DNA of 64,000 nucleotides. Source: Kangiella sp. HD9-110m-PIT-SAG07. GTDB lineage: Bacteria > Pseudomonadota > Gammaproteobacteria > Enterobacterales > Kangiellaceae. This document shows, in pieces, positions 36,421 through 45,359 of the stretch (positions within the stretch are counted from its first letter, which is position 1; each line of letters opens with the position of its first letter). Position numbers and translations under genes: made by a program. The DNA lies in assembly GCA_003370465.1 (NCBI GenBank), contig QQTG01000021.1, forward strand, positions 62,001 through 126,000. The letters are read 5' to 3'. A model generated the notes under the pieces. The model did not search any database. It was not told the origin of the DNA and worked only from the letters and a program-made list of their open reading frames with translations.

Positions 36421-37170
36421 ATGAAAAATCCAATACTACTCGGGGTTAATATCGATCACATCGCGACAGTAAGAAACGCTCGTGGAACTGATTACCCTGA
36501 CCCAGTTCAAGCAGCTTTTGCGGCTGAGCAAAATGGCGCAGATGGCATCACGGTACATTTACGTGAGGATCGTCGACATATTACTGATCGCGATGTAAAA
36601 ATTTTGGCAGATACCATCCAAACCCGTATGAACCTAGAAATGGCGGTGACGGATGAAATGCTTAGTATTGCTGAAAAAGTAAAGCCAACTTACGTTTGTC
36701 TAGTTCCCGAGAAACGTGAAGAACTGACCACTGAAGGCGGCCTTGATGTGGCCGGGCAAGAAAACAAAATTAAAGATGCTTGCAAGCGTATGGCCGATGC
36801 AGGCATTCAGGTATCACTGTTTATTGATGCTGATGAAAAACAGATTGATGCAGCTGCAAGAGTAGGTGCACCGCTCATTGAGTTACATACCGGACATTAT
36901 GCCGATGTGGAAAGTGAGCGCTTGCGTGAGTTAGAGTTAGTTAAAATACAACGCGCAGTAGCACACGCTGTTGGGGAAGGTTTGCAGGTTAATGCTGGGC
37001 ATGGCTTGCACTACCACAATGTTCAACCGATAGCTGCGATAAAAGAAATCATCGAGCTGAATATTGGACACGCCATTATTGGCAGAGCATTGTTTAGCGG
37101 CCTTGATAATGCTGTTTCGGAAATGAAGAAGTTAATGGTGGAAGCACGTCAATGGCCATATTTGGCATAG
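36421..37170 (+). CDS. pdxJ: pyridoxine 5'-phosphate synthase
   Basis: Condenses 3-amino-2-oxopropyl phosphate and deoxyxylulose 5-phosphate to pyridoxine phosphate. The 249 residues form a TIM barrel: [20 protein letters not shown] at the N-terminus, [30 protein letters not shown] and the [10 protein letters not shown] loop are all conserved. Its 3' end overlaps acpS by 19 bases. The pdxJ-acpS pair after recO is the usual order. Confidence 0.97.
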   Translation: MKNPILLGVNIDHIATVRNARGTDYPDPVQAAFAAEQNGADGITVHLREDRRHITDRDVKILADTIQTRMNLEMAVTDEMLSIAEKVKPTYVCLVPEKREELTTEGGLDVAGQENKIKDACKRMADAGIQVSLFIDADEKQIDAAARVGAPLIELHTGHYADVESERLRELELVKIQRAVAHAVGEGLQVNAGHGLHYHNVQPIAAIKEIIELNIGHAIIGRALFSGLDNAVSEMKKLMVEARQWPYLA

Positions 37171-37538
37171 GCACGGATATCGTTAATTTGGAGCGCGTAG
37201 AGCGCTCCTTTAGCCGGCATGGCGACAAGTTTGCTGAACGCATTCTGTCGCCCGTGGAGCTTAAAATATTCGCGACTAAGAAAAATAAAGTCGCTTTTTT
37301 AGCAAAGCGCTTTGCTGCTAAAGAGGCTATAAGTAAAGCTCTTGGTACTGGGATGCGACAAGGTATCGACTTTAAGCAATTAACTGTGCAAACGAATGAA
37401 CTCGGTAAGCCAGAAGTTATTTTGCAGGAGAATGCTGAAGAGTGGGCCAGTAAGCATGCGATTTCAATAGTGCATCTAAGTCTCAGCGACGAACGTGATG
37501 TTGCCGTCGCATTTGCCATCGCAGAAACTGAACAATAG
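37152..37538 (+). CDS. acpS: holo-[acyl-carrier-protein] synthase
   Basis: Transfers the 4'-phosphopantetheine arm from CoA to acyl carrier protein. The 128 residues match AcpS. The metal/CoA-binding motif [17 protein letters not shown] is at 4-20 and the second motif [15 protein letters not shown] at about 55-69. It overlaps the pdxJ end, so its translation depends on pdxJ reading or reinitiation. Confidence 0.95.
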   Translation: MAIFGIGTDIVNLERVERSFSRHGDKFAERILSPVELKIFATKKNKVAFLAKRFAAKEAISKALGTGMRQGIDFKQLTVQTNELGKPEVILQENAEEWASKHAISIVHLSLSDERDVAVAFAIAETEQ

Positions 37539-37593
37539 GCTTTATTCTCTATTCTTGCTCAGTGAATCAAAAAGGAATCAGTACACTAAGTTT

Positions 37594-38313
37594 ATGTCCC
37601 AGGATTATCTATCATTAGTCGGCCGCTCAGCTGCCAGTCAAGAAGTGCAACGTTTTTTTCGTGAGCATAAGGTAAGTTGGAATTCGGTCGATTTATATCA
37701 ATCACAAGGTGTTACTGAAGCTAGCCTAGAACTTTATGATTCGGCGCTTGAGATCGAATTCATAAAGAAGTTATCACCAAGGTCTTCCGTCACTCATCAG
37801 GCAAAAGACTTCATTATAAGCAGTATTACGTTAGTTAATCATACGGATCAAAGTAACCAAAGCATTGGTCAGGTTGTCGGCCCGCTTCGTTTAACCAGCC
37901 GTCTGGCGGACGTTACCCAAACTTTGGGGCAAAATTACGACCAGAATCGTTATCAAGGTACTTATCGTTGGCGCAAGGATGACGTGATTATTGAAGTAGA
38001 CTATGAGACGACACAAGACCAAATTAATTATATTGTTTTGGCCGCTGATACTTTAGAGGTTCGGGCGGTCAAAGAAGTCGCAGAGAGCCTAGACGGTTCC
38101 TTAGCGCAGGAAGCATCGGAAGACCTAGGTATCGAGCTGCCAGATCTGCCTTATGAAGACGAGCCCGTTACGTTAGACTATGAAAACTCACCAGTGGTTG
38201 AGCGCGAGTCAGGAAACAGATCTGGGATAATGGTTTTATTAGCTTTGATAATAGCTGCACTATTCTTTTATGATGATATCGCACAGTTTATTTTGCAGCT
38301 GCTAGGGCGCTAA
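37594..38313 (+). CDS. unrecognised tail-anchored protein at the end of the acpS cluster
   Basis: A 239-residue protein that I do not recognise. The N-terminal part (YLSLVGRSAASQEVQRFF...) is soluble, the middle is acidic (about 190-215, rich in E and D), and the C-terminus ends in a hydrophobic segment (IMVLLALIIAALFFY, about 216-232), so it is probably anchored to the inner membrane by its tail with the bulk in the cytoplasm. I chose the ATG at 37594 because an upstream start would overlap acpS. No ribosome-binding site is close, only AAGGAA about 17 bases away. No catalytic motif is visible. Confidence 0.7.
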   Translation: MSQDYLSLVGRSAASQEVQRFFREHKVSWNSVDLYQSQGVTEASLELYDSALEIEFIKKLSPRSSVTHQAKDFIISSITLVNHTDQSNQSIGQVVGPLRLTSRLADVTQTLGQNYDQNRYQGTYRWRKDDVIIEVDYETTQDQINYIVLAADTLEVRAVKEVAESLDGSLAQEASEDLGIELPDLPYEDEPVTLDYENSPVVERESGNRSGIMVLLALIIAALFFYDDIAQFILQLLGR

Positions 38314-38326
38314 TACCACCGAAATA

Positions 38327-39157
38327 TTAATCTAAAAATAAGTCCTTTTTAATCTGATCTTCGAACTCTGGGTTATAGGCGTACTGAGTAAAGTCTGTGA
38401 CTTTGGCCGCTTTTAAGACCTCTTCGTCAATTAACCATAAACCTGTGTAATTATCGCTAGGGTGGGTTAGCACCACCCTGGCAGCGTCAGCCATAATTTC
38501 AGGCTTTCTGGCGTAATTCAATGTATCTTTACTACCGACTGCAAATTCTATTGCTGCTGTCGCAATATACGTTTGTGGCCATAGGGTATTAACCGCAACT
38601 CTGTGTTCTTTAAATTCGGCGGCCATTCCTTTGCTTAGAATACTCATGCCGTATTTGGAAAGGGTGTAAGGACTAAAGTCTTTTAACCACTGCTGGCCTA
38701 AGTTTACCGGTGGAGACAGGTTAAGAATATGCGGGTTGTCAGATTTTTTGAGGTACGGCAGAGCATAATGCCCGAAGCAATAAACGGCGCGTGAGTTAAT
38801 TTGTTGCATTAGGTCGTAACGTTTAGGCGAAGTATCTTCAACACTGGTAAGGCTAATCGCACCTGCATTGTTTATAACTGCATCGATTCGCCCAAACTGC
38901 TCACCAATTTGGTCACATAACTTTTTGACTTGTAGCTCTTTGCGGACATCAAGGGCGACGGCAATTGCTTTGCCTCCTGCCTCTTCAACTTCTTTAGCCA
39001 CAGTATGGATCGTGCCGGGCAGTTTCGGGTGGGGTTTATCTGATTTTGCAGCGATGACGATGGTCGCGCCTTCCCCAGCAAACTTTAGTGCCATAGCACG
39101 TCCAATACCGCGGCTAGCACCTGTGATGATAATAACCTTATCTTTTAATGTCGGCAT
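38327..39157 (-). CDS. short-chain dehydrogenase/reductase, HSDL2-like
   Basis: An NAD(P)-dependent oxidoreductase of 276 residues. The Rossmann motif TGASRGIGRAMA is at about 12-23, NNAGAIS at about 92-98, and the catalytic Tyr-Lys pair in YTLSKYGMS near 165. The sequence layout around IVIAAKSDKPHPKLPGTIH is like human HSDL2, but without the SCP2 domain. Its ATG overlaps the stop of the upstream peroxidase gene by one base. The substrate is unknown. Confidence 0.87.
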   Translation of the reverse strand: MPTLKDKVIIITGASRGIGRAMALKFAGEGATIVIAAKSDKPHPKLPGTIHTVAKEVEEAGGKAIAVALDVRKELQVKKLCDQIGEQFGRIDAVINNAGAISLTSVEDTSPKRYDLMQQINSRAVYCFGHYALPYLKKSDNPHILNLSPPVNLGQQWLKDFSPYTLSKYGMSILSKGMAAEFKEHRVAVNTLWPQTYIATAAIEFAVGSKDTLNYARKPEIMADAARVVLTHPSDNYTGLWLIDEEVLKAAKVTDFTQYAYNPEFEDQIKKDLFLD

Positions 39158-39636
39158 TAAAGTAGCTTCCTTATATCGTCTTTTAATGTCTCAGGCTTCG
39201 TTACCGAACCATAGCGATCAATTACTTTGCCATTCTTATCGACTAGGAACTTAGTGAAGTTCCATTTTATCTTTTGAGAGCCTAAAAAGCCGGAAGCTTC
39301 TTGTTTAAGGTGCTGATAAACCGGATGAGCAGAATCACCATTCACGTCGATTTTTTGGAATAGTGGAAAAGAAATATTGAAGTTCAGATCGCAAAAATCT
39401 TTGATTTCATCATCAGAGCCTGATTCTTGCTTACCGAACTGGTTACAAGGGAAGGCTAAAATCTCTAATCCTTGACCTGAAAATTCTTGATATAGCTTCT
39501 CTAGGCCTTCATATTGCGGGGTAAAGCCACAGGCACTAGCGGTATTAACAATCAGTAACACTTTTCCTTCATAATCCTTGAGTGAAACTTCTTGGCCATT
39601 ATTTAAAACGGCTGAATAATCGTATATGGTAGTCAT
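39157..39636 (-). CDS. glutathione peroxidase family protein (cysteine type)
   Basis: A 159-residue thiol peroxidase. The peroxidatic residue is Cys36 in NTASACGFTPQYEGL, where animal enzymes have selenocysteine. Other members of the active site are present: Gln in FPCNQFGKQE and Trp in KWNFTKFLVD. Most bacterial proteins of this group use thioredoxin, not glutathione. It is translationally coupled to the following dehydrogenase gene through a TAATG overlap. Confidence 0.93.
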   Translation of the reverse strand: MTTIYDYSAVLNNGQEVSLKDYEGKVLLIVNTASACGFTPQYEGLEKLYQEFSGQGLEILAFPCNQFGKQESGSDDEIKDFCDLNFNISFPLFQKIDVNGDSAHPVYQHLKQEASGFLGSQKIKWNFTKFLVDKNGKVIDRYGSVTKPETLKDDIRKLL

Positions 39637-39781
39637 GGTTTTCCTCGGGCTAAGCTTTTAGCTACTCTAGCTCTTGTGTGCGATAGCTGTCAATCTTGGC
39701 AAGTGTGATGCCCTGAGTGAATAAATAGATCTGAGTGATTACTTGGAATCAAATTGTAAAGATAACGATATAGAGAGTGCT

Positions 39782-41194
39782 ATGAAATTAAAAATCTTTC
39801 CTTTGGCAATCGCTGCATCATTTTTGATGTCGTTAAATGCTACTGCTGAGCAAGTTCCAAGCTTTAGCGATGAAGACTTGAGGGTGGCTGCTGAACTTCG
39901 TGATCAGGCGTTAGAGACTACGATGGATTACGATATCGTTGAGTCATTAACCACTGAGGTTGGCCCTCGAATGGCTGGCACTCCGGGTGACGCTGCTGCG
40001 GTAAAGTGGGGAGTGGCAAAATTAGAAGAGCTGGGTTTCGACAAAGTATGGACTGAACCGGTGACGTTCCCGACTTGGAAGCGCGGCGTGGAGACCGCTG
40101 AAGTAGTGGCTCCATATCCACAGCCGTTAGTCATTACAGCGTTAGGCTTCAGTATAGCTACGCCAGAAGAAGGTTTGTCCGCTGAAATTATACAGTTTGA
40201 TGACTTGGCCGCTTTAGAAAGCGCGCCAGCCAATGCTGCTGAAGGAAAAATTGTCTTTATCAGGAATCGGATGGAGCGTGCACGAGATGGCTCGGGGTAT
40301 GGTCCTGCGGTTGCAGCAAGAGGCCAGGGTGCTTCTGCTGCCGCTAAAAAAGGAGCTGTCGGTATCTTAATTCGCTCTATCGGTACAGATACCGATCGCA
40401 TGGCCCATACTGGAGTTATGCGTTATGAAGATGGAGTTAAGAAAATACCAGCAGCAGCTTTATCGGCTCCTGATGCCGACCTGCTAGAAAACATGACTCG
40501 TCGAGGAAATCCTGTAACGGTCAAAATGAATATTGGTGCTCAAAATGGTGAAGAATACACCAGTCATAACGTGATTGGCGAAATCACCGGTAGCGAAAAA
40601 CCTGAAGAATACGTGATTATCGGAGCACATCTTGATTCATGGGATCTAGGCACAGGAGCGTTAGACGATGGCGCTGGTATCGGTATCACGACTGCGGCGG
40701 CTAAACTCATTCTAGGTTTGCCGGAGCGCCCGAAACGTTCGATTCGTGTGATTATGTTTGCCAATGAAGAGCAAGGTTTAGTCGGCGGAAAGGCTTATGC
40801 TGAGGCTCATAAAGATGATATTCAAAATATCATAACAGCAGCGGAGTCAGACTTTGGTGCAGGTAAAATATGGCGCATCGACTCTAAAGTTAAGCCAGAG
40901 GCTCTTTCTGCTGTTAAGCAGATGGCAAAAGTGATGGAACCATTAGGCATCAGTTATGGCAACAACCTAGCCGGTGGTGGCCCAGACTTAATTCCATTAC
41001 GAGGCAAAGGAATCTCTGTGTTCTCACTACGGCAAGATGGTACTGATTATTTTGATTATCATCACACGCCAAATGATACCTTGGATAAAGTAAATCCTGA
41101 GTCTTTAAACCAAAATACAGCGGCTTACGTGATATTTGCTTATTTGTCAGCCCAAATGGAAGGGGATTTTGGAACAGGTTTTAACCAAAAGTAG
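39782..41194 (+). CDS. secreted M28-family zinc aminopeptidase
   Basis: A 470-residue exported peptidase. The signal peptide (KIFPLAIAASFLMSLNATAEQ) starts at the ATG of 39782. A PA domain in the middle is followed by the M28 catalytic core: GAHLDSWDLGTGALDDGAG with the first His and bridging Asp, FANEEQGLVGG with catalytic Glu, ESDFGAG with a metal ligand and DYHHTPNDTLDKV with the last His. It probably releases amino acids from peptides in the periplasm or outside the cell, in line with the peptide transporter at 1973-3493. Confidence 0.9.
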   Translation: MKLKIFPLAIAASFLMSLNATAEQVPSFSDEDLRVAAELRDQALETTMDYDIVESLTTEVGPRMAGTPGDAAAVKWGVAKLEELGFDKVWTEPVTFPTWKRGVETAEVVAPYPQPLVITALGFSIATPEEGLSAEIIQFDDLAALESAPANAAEGKIVFIRNRMERARDGSGYGPAVAARGQGASAAAKKGAVGILIRSIGTDTDRMAHTGVMRYEDGVKKIPAAALSAPDADLLENMTRRGNPVTVKMNIGAQNGEEYTSHNVIGEITGSEKPEEYVIIGAHLDSWDLGTGALDDGAGIGITTAAAKLILGLPERPKRSIRVIMFANEEQGLVGGKAYAEAHKDDIQNIITAAESDFGAGKIWRIDSKVKPEALSAVKQMAKVMEPLGISYGNNLAGGGPDLIPLRGKGISVFSLRQDGTDYFDYHHTPNDTLDKVNPESLNQNTAAYVIFAYLSAQMEGDFGTGFNQK

Positions 41195-41264
41195 GTGAAT
41201 CTATCTGCTCGGATGTGTTATCTTTTTGTTTTGTTAATACCTATCAAACCCAAGAGGCCATAAC

Positions 41265-42011
41265 ATGTCCGAGTTAGTGACTTCGCAGTTGATCAATAAT
41301 GTTCTGCATATCGACTTCCACCGTGAAGATAAAAAGAATGCCTTAACATCGGAAATGTACAACACTCTGTCGTCGATCTTGAAAAACGCTAAAAGTGATG
41401 ATGACGTTAATGTGGTTTTATTTAAGGGAAGCGATGGCTGCTTTTGTGCGGGTAATGATATTGCCGACTTTTTACAGCAACCTGTCTTGGAAGAAGGAAG
41501 TCCGGTCCTAAAGTTCTTACACGAACTGTCTAATTTCGATAAACCTATGGTTGCTGCTGTTTCTGGGCCTGCCGTAGGTATTGGCACCACGCTGTTACTT
41601 CACTGTGACTTAGTCTACGCCACGGAACAAACTTACTTTAGCTTACCCTTTGTTGACTTAGGCTTATGCCCAGAAGCTGGTTCAAGTTATTTGCTGCCTC
41701 GCCAATTAGGGTATGTTCAAGCGGCCGAGTTGTTGCTATTGGCTGAGCCGTTCGACGCCCCAAAAGCAAAGCAACTAGGTATCATTAATGACGTAGTTTC
41801 TATAGAAAACTACTATGATATTGCACAAAGTAAAGCTGAGAAGCTCGCTAAGAAGCCAGCTCATGCCCTAAGAGTCAGTCGCCAGCTATTGCGTTCAAAC
41901 TCAGGGTTGGTCAGCAAAGCTATCGAGCGAGAAGCGCGAAGTTTCTCCGAGCTTTTGAATAGCGATGAAGCTAAAGCCATATTTAAAAAATTCTTAGAAA
42001 AAAACTCTTAA
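41265..42011 (+). CDS. enoyl-CoA hydratase/isomerase family protein
   Basis: A 248-residue crotonase-fold protein. The oxyanion-hole segments are CFCAGNDIADF (about 64-74) and AAVSGPAVGIGTTLLLHCD, with the acidic position at LPFVDLGLCPEAGSS. Loss of a second catalytic glutamate would fit an isomerase or other crotonase reaction; the exact reaction cannot be fixed by eye. It stands alone between the M28 gene and the minus-strand dap cluster. Confidence 0.85.
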   Translation: MSELVTSQLINNVLHIDFHREDKKNALTSEMYNTLSSILKNAKSDDDVNVVLFKGSDGCFCAGNDIADFLQQPVLEEGSPVLKFLHELSNFDKPMVAAVSGPAVGIGTTLLLHCDLVYATEQTYFSLPFVDLGLCPEAGSSYLLPRQLGYVQAAELLLLAEPFDAPKAKQLGIINDVVSIENYYDIAQSKAEKLAKKPAHALRVSRQLLRSNSGLVSKAIEREARSFSELLNSDEAKAIFKKFLEKNS

Positions 42012-42089
42012 CACAGCTTTTTAAGGATAGGGTTCAAGGTTTTAGCAAAAGCTAACGGTAGTTACTGGTAAGCTGGATTAACAGCGCAA

Positions 42090-42230
42090 TCAGTAATCAT
42101 CTTCGTCGTCTTTATAAGGTTTAGGTTTGACGCCTTTAGGTACTTTAAACTTATTGTTTCTCTTAAGTACAAAAAGCGTTGCGCCAATAATAGCGAATAT
42201 CAACAAAGTAATTAAAATCGCTTTTAACAT
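42090..42230 (-). CDS. 46-residue YpfN-like membrane protein
   Basis: A short gene, MLKAILITLLIFAIIGATLF then a basic-to-acidic tail ending DDEDDY. It has one N-terminal membrane segment, a PKGVKPKPYK linker and a cluster of acidic residues, the same design as E. coli YpfN (UPF0370), which is encoded next to dapE. AAGGAG lies 6 bases before the ATG and overlaps the vanY stop region. The function is unknown. Identity to YpfN rests on design and synteny. Confidence 0.75.
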   Translation of the reverse strand: MLKAILITLLIFAIIGATLFVLKRNNKFKVPKGVKPKPYKDDEDDY

Positions 42231-42240
42231 AAATACTCCT

Positions 42241-42957
42241 TCATTCAGTACAAATATTATACACGTATTTTCGTGCTAGGCTTTCGAGTCTTGAATTGAT
42301 ATTTTCCTTACCGCCGATGTCCTTTTGTCTGAGTGTTTCTTTAAGAAATTCGAGCGGAAACTCTTCTAAAGCTTTTTCAGCAATAGGCCTGTAACTAATG
42401 TGCCAAGGCTCACAGGCAACGCCGCCTTTATCCTCGCGATAAGGCTTAAAAAATCCAAATTTCTCAAGGTTATAATCCAGCCACTCATCTAAGTTTGAGC
42501 AAGGACCATTCTCGTCAAACTCTTGCTCAACTAGTTTAACGTCATAGCCCTGGTCGATTGCGGCTGCATCGAAAACATCAAAATCAGTTCCCCAATGGTG
42601 TCTGCTAGTCCCGGGGATGGCAGAATAGTGTAATATTGCGTTTACTCGTTCTTTCTGAGATAACTCAAACGAGTTAACCGTAGAACCATCACGGAGGTTC
42701 AGTTCAACATCACTGTTGAATTTTGCATTCCAGATGTCAGCTTGTCGTTCAAAGCTTCGATAGCTACTAACGATGCGTAGTGGCACGCCATCAAGTTCAG
42801 ATTGGCGTATCAGTTTTGCAATAGGGATAAGAACTTCGTGGTGACATTCGAACGTTTGACCTAACAGTTCAGTATTGTTGGCAATGTTAATGAGGTGGTC
42901 TTGATTTAGACCAATTAATTGCTCAGGTGTCATCATAGAGTTTTTTACGCTTGTCAT
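42241..42957 (-). CDS. VanY-type D-alanyl-D-alanine carboxypeptidase (M15B)
   Basis: A 238-residue zinc peptidase that trims the terminal D-Ala of peptidoglycan stem peptides. The motif SYRSFERQADIW, the zinc ligands in GTSRHHWGTDFDVFD and the C-terminal EPWHISY are all present. No clear signal peptide is seen at the N-terminus, which is odd for a cell-wall enzyme. It is 4 bases downstream of dapE and probably co-transcribed with it. Confidence 0.87.
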   Translation of the reverse strand: MTSVKNSMMTPEQLIGLNQDHLINIANNTELLGQTFECHHEVLIPIAKLIRQSELDGVPLRIVSSYRSFERQADIWNAKFNSDVELNLRDGSTVNSFELSQKERVNAILHYSAIPGTSRHHWGTDFDVFDAAAIDQGYDVKLVEQEFDENGPCSNLDEWLDYNLEKFGFFKPYREDKGGVACEPWHISYRPIAEKALEEFPLEFLKETLRQKDIGGKENINSRLESLARKYVYNICTE

Positions 42958-42961
42958 ATCG

Positions 42962-44098
42962 TTACTTAGTTAATAAATTTTTTAAAACGTTGTAATACAC
43001 ATCAACTAATTTTTGTAAGTCAGCGATTTTAACGGATTCATTAATTTGATGAATCGTTTTATTCACGGGGCCAATCTCAACGATTTCAGCGCCTGTTTTG
43101 GCGATAAAACGACCGTCGGAAGTGCCTCCGCTGGTTAACGCTTGAGTTTCTATATTACAGGATTCTCGAATAGCATTCTTTGCAGCAGTCAGCAGTTCAC
43201 CCTCAGGAGTTAAAAAAGGTTCGCCATTGAGTTTCCAGTCGATCTCATAGTCTAGTTTATAACTATCAAGAATATCTATGACCCGCTGTTTAAGGCTGTC
43301 GGCGGAGGACTCTGTAGAATAACGGAAGTTGAACTCCACATACTTTTCACCAGGAATAACGTTAGTCGCGGTTCCTGCTTTTTCAATCGCAATCTGAAAG
43401 CTGGTCGGAGGGAAAAAGTTATTGCCGTCATCCCAGTGCTCTTCAGCTAAAGCATTCAGCGCCTGATAAGATTTGTGGATCGCATTATCAGCTAGATGCG
43501 GGTAGGCGACATGACCCTGAGTTCCTAAGACTTTCAAAAAACCTGTTAAAGAGCCGCGACGGCCATTCTTAATGACGTCCCCGAGTTCCGCGGTACTCGA
43601 CGGCTCGCCGACCACGCAATAATCTAGTGGTTGATGGCGCTTCATCAGCTCCTCAACCACACGAACAGTACCGTTAATAAAAGGACCTTCTTCGTCACTC
43701 GTGATTAAATACGCAATAGAGCCTTTATGTTCTGGGTAGTCGGTGGTAAACCGTTCTGTTGCAACAAGCATGGCTCCGAGGCTACCTTTCATGTCAGCAG
43801 TGCCTCGCCCATAAAGATAACCGTCTTTCTCAGTGGCTTCAAAAGGAGGCGTATGCCAGTCATCTAAGTTACCAGCAGGAACAACGTCGGTGTGCCCAGC
43901 GAACACAAATACCGGGCCATCTGTTGCGCCTTTACGCACCGACCAAAAATTTTGTGTGTCCTCGAAGTTCATGACTTCGTGTTCAAAACCTTGCTGACCT
44001 AATAGCTCCATCATCAGTTCCTGACAGCCTGCATCGACAGGTGTCACTGATTCGCGGTTGATTAGATTTTTGGTTAACTCAATGACATCGATACTCAT
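42962..44098 (-). CDS. dapE: succinyl-diaminopimelate desuccinylase
   Basis: Zinc-dependent hydrolysis of N-succinyl-LL-2,6-diaminopimelate in lysine and peptidoglycan synthesis. The 378 residues match DapE. Metal ligands and catalytic residues lie in [11 protein letters not shown] (His69), GRGTADMKG (Asp102) and SDEEGPF (Glu136, Glu137). It follows the arsC-like gene by 9 bases. With dapD nearby it gives two steps of the same pathway. Confidence 0.96.
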   Translation of the reverse strand: MSIDVIELTKNLINRESVTPVDAGCQELMMELLGQQGFEHEVMNFEDTQNFWSVRKGATDGPVFVFAGHTDVVPAGNLDDWHTPPFEATEKDGYLYGRGTADMKGSLGAMLVATERFTTDYPEHKGSIAYLITSDEEGPFINGTVRVVEELMKRHQPLDYCVVGEPSSTAELGDVIKNGRRGSLTGFLKVLGTQGHVAYPHLADNAIHKSYQALNALAEEHWDDGNNFFPPTSFQIAIEKAGTATNVIPGEKYVEFNFRYSTESSADSLKQRVIDILDSYKLDYEIDWKLNGEPFLTPEGELLTAAKNAIRESCNIETQALTSGGTSDGRFIAKTGAEIVEIGPVNKTIHQINESVKIADLQKLVDVYYNVLKNLLTK

Positions 44099-44107
44099 AA
44101 ATAGGCC

Positions 44108-44452
44108 TTAACTAAAGATTTCTTGGTATTGCTCTGGCTTGAAGCTTAAGTGAACTTTGTCACCTTTAACAAGGACTGGACGTTTTATTAGCGTGACTTT
44201 ATTTTGCATTAAATCAATCGCTGACTCGCGGTCTATATTATCTTTTACAGACTGCTCAAGGGGACGCCAAGCGGTACTTCTTTTATTCAACAATTTTTCC
44301 CAGCCAATTGCCTTGTCCCAGCTTTCTAAAGTTGAACGCTCTAATGGATTTTTTCGATAGTCGATAAACTCGTGATCGATATCCTGAGCTTCAAGCCACT
44401 TAAGGGCTTTTCTGACCGTATCACAATTTGGGATGCCGTAAATTTTTATCAT
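44108..44452 (-). CDS. yffB: ArsC/Spx-like reductase family protein YffB
   Basis: A 114-residue thioredoxin-fold protein of the YffB type, whose gene neighbours dapE in E. coli. The IYGIPNCDTVRKALKWLEAQ stretch carries the single N-terminal cysteine, Cys10; RPVLVKGDKVHLSFKPEQ is the family C-terminal loop. It is probably a glutathione-dependent thiol reductase; arsenate reduction is not shown for this subgroup. Confidence 0.9.
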   Translation of the reverse strand: MIKIYGIPNCDTVRKALKWLEAQDIDHEFIDYRKNPLERSTLESWDKAIGWEKLLNKRSTAWRPLEQSVKDNIDRESAIDLMQNKVTLIKRPVLVKGDKVHLSFKPEQYQEIFS

Positions 44453-44503
44453 GAAAATAACCCTACTTTATTGTGTCTTTGGCTAAAGGTTAAGAGCTAA
44501 AGC

Positions 44504-45334
44504 TTAAGCTTGCTCTTTACCTAAACGTAGCAATTCATTGACGCTTGTTTTGGCGCGAGTTTTAGCATCAACCTGTTTGACGATGACCGCGCAACTTAAG
44601 CTATATTTGCCACACTTTGATGGCAAGCTACCTGGAACCACAACCGAGCCAGCAGGAACACGACCATAAGTGACTTCATCGGTTAAACGGTTATAGATTT
44701 TTGTGCTTTGTCCAATGAATACGCCCATTGACAATACAGCGCCTTCTTCGACAATAACGCCTTCTACCACCTCTGAGCGTGCGCCGATAAAGCAGTTGTC
44801 CTCGATGATGGTAGGTCCAGCTTGTAGTGGCTCTAAAACACCCCCAATACCAGCACCGCCAGAAAGGTGCACATTTTTTCCAATCTGCGCACAAGAGCCT
44901 ACAGTAACCCAAGTATCGACCATCGTGCCTTCATCAATATAAGCACCAATGTTTGTGTAGCTTGGCATTAACACTACGTTCTTAGCGATGTGTGAGCCGT
45001 GACGAGCGATAGCGTGAGGCACAACGCGAGTACCTCCAGCTTTAAAGTCCTCTTCGCTCATGCCCTGGTATTTCATCGGTACCTTGTCATAAAACTGAGC
45101 CATATCAGTATTGATGACTTTGTTATCATTAAGGCGGAATGATAAAAGCACGGCTTTTTTAAGCCACTGGTTAACAATCCAGTCGCCGTCTTGCTTTTCA
45201 GCAACACGTGCTTCGCCTGAGTCTAGAAGGTTTAAGGCTTCTGACACGGCTTCTTTGACTTCAGCTGGCGCTGAGTCTACTGAAAGCGTGTCTCTGTTTT
45301 CGAAAGCTTGTTCTATCGTATTTTGCAAAGACAT
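44504..45334 (-). CDS. dapD: tetrahydrodipicolinate N-succinyltransferase
   Basis: Succinylates tetrahydrodipicolinate in the lysine/diaminopimelate pathway. I chose the ATG at 45334, preceded by AGGAACAG, which gives 276 residues like E. coli DapD (274); an in-frame upstream start would run into glnD. The left-handed beta-helix of hexapeptide repeats is seen in the middle ([19 protein letters not shown] to [16 protein letters not shown]). It lies 25 bases downstream of glnD on the same strand. Confidence 0.96.
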   Translation of the reverse strand: MSLQNTIEQAFENRDTLSVDSAPAEVKEAVSEALNLLDSGEARVAEKQDGDWIVNQWLKKAVLLSFRLNDNKVINTDMAQFYDKVPMKYQGMSEEDFKAGGTRVVPHAIARHGSHIAKNVVLMPSYTNIGAYIDEGTMVDTWVTVGSCAQIGKNVHLSGGAGIGGVLEPLQAGPTIIEDNCFIGARSEVVEGVIVEEGAVLSMGVFIGQSTKIYNRLTDEVTYGRVPAGSVVVPGSLPSKCGKYSLSCAVIVKQVDAKTRAKTSVNELLRLGKEQA

Positions 45335-45359
45335 AACTGTTCCTATTAATATAATTGAA

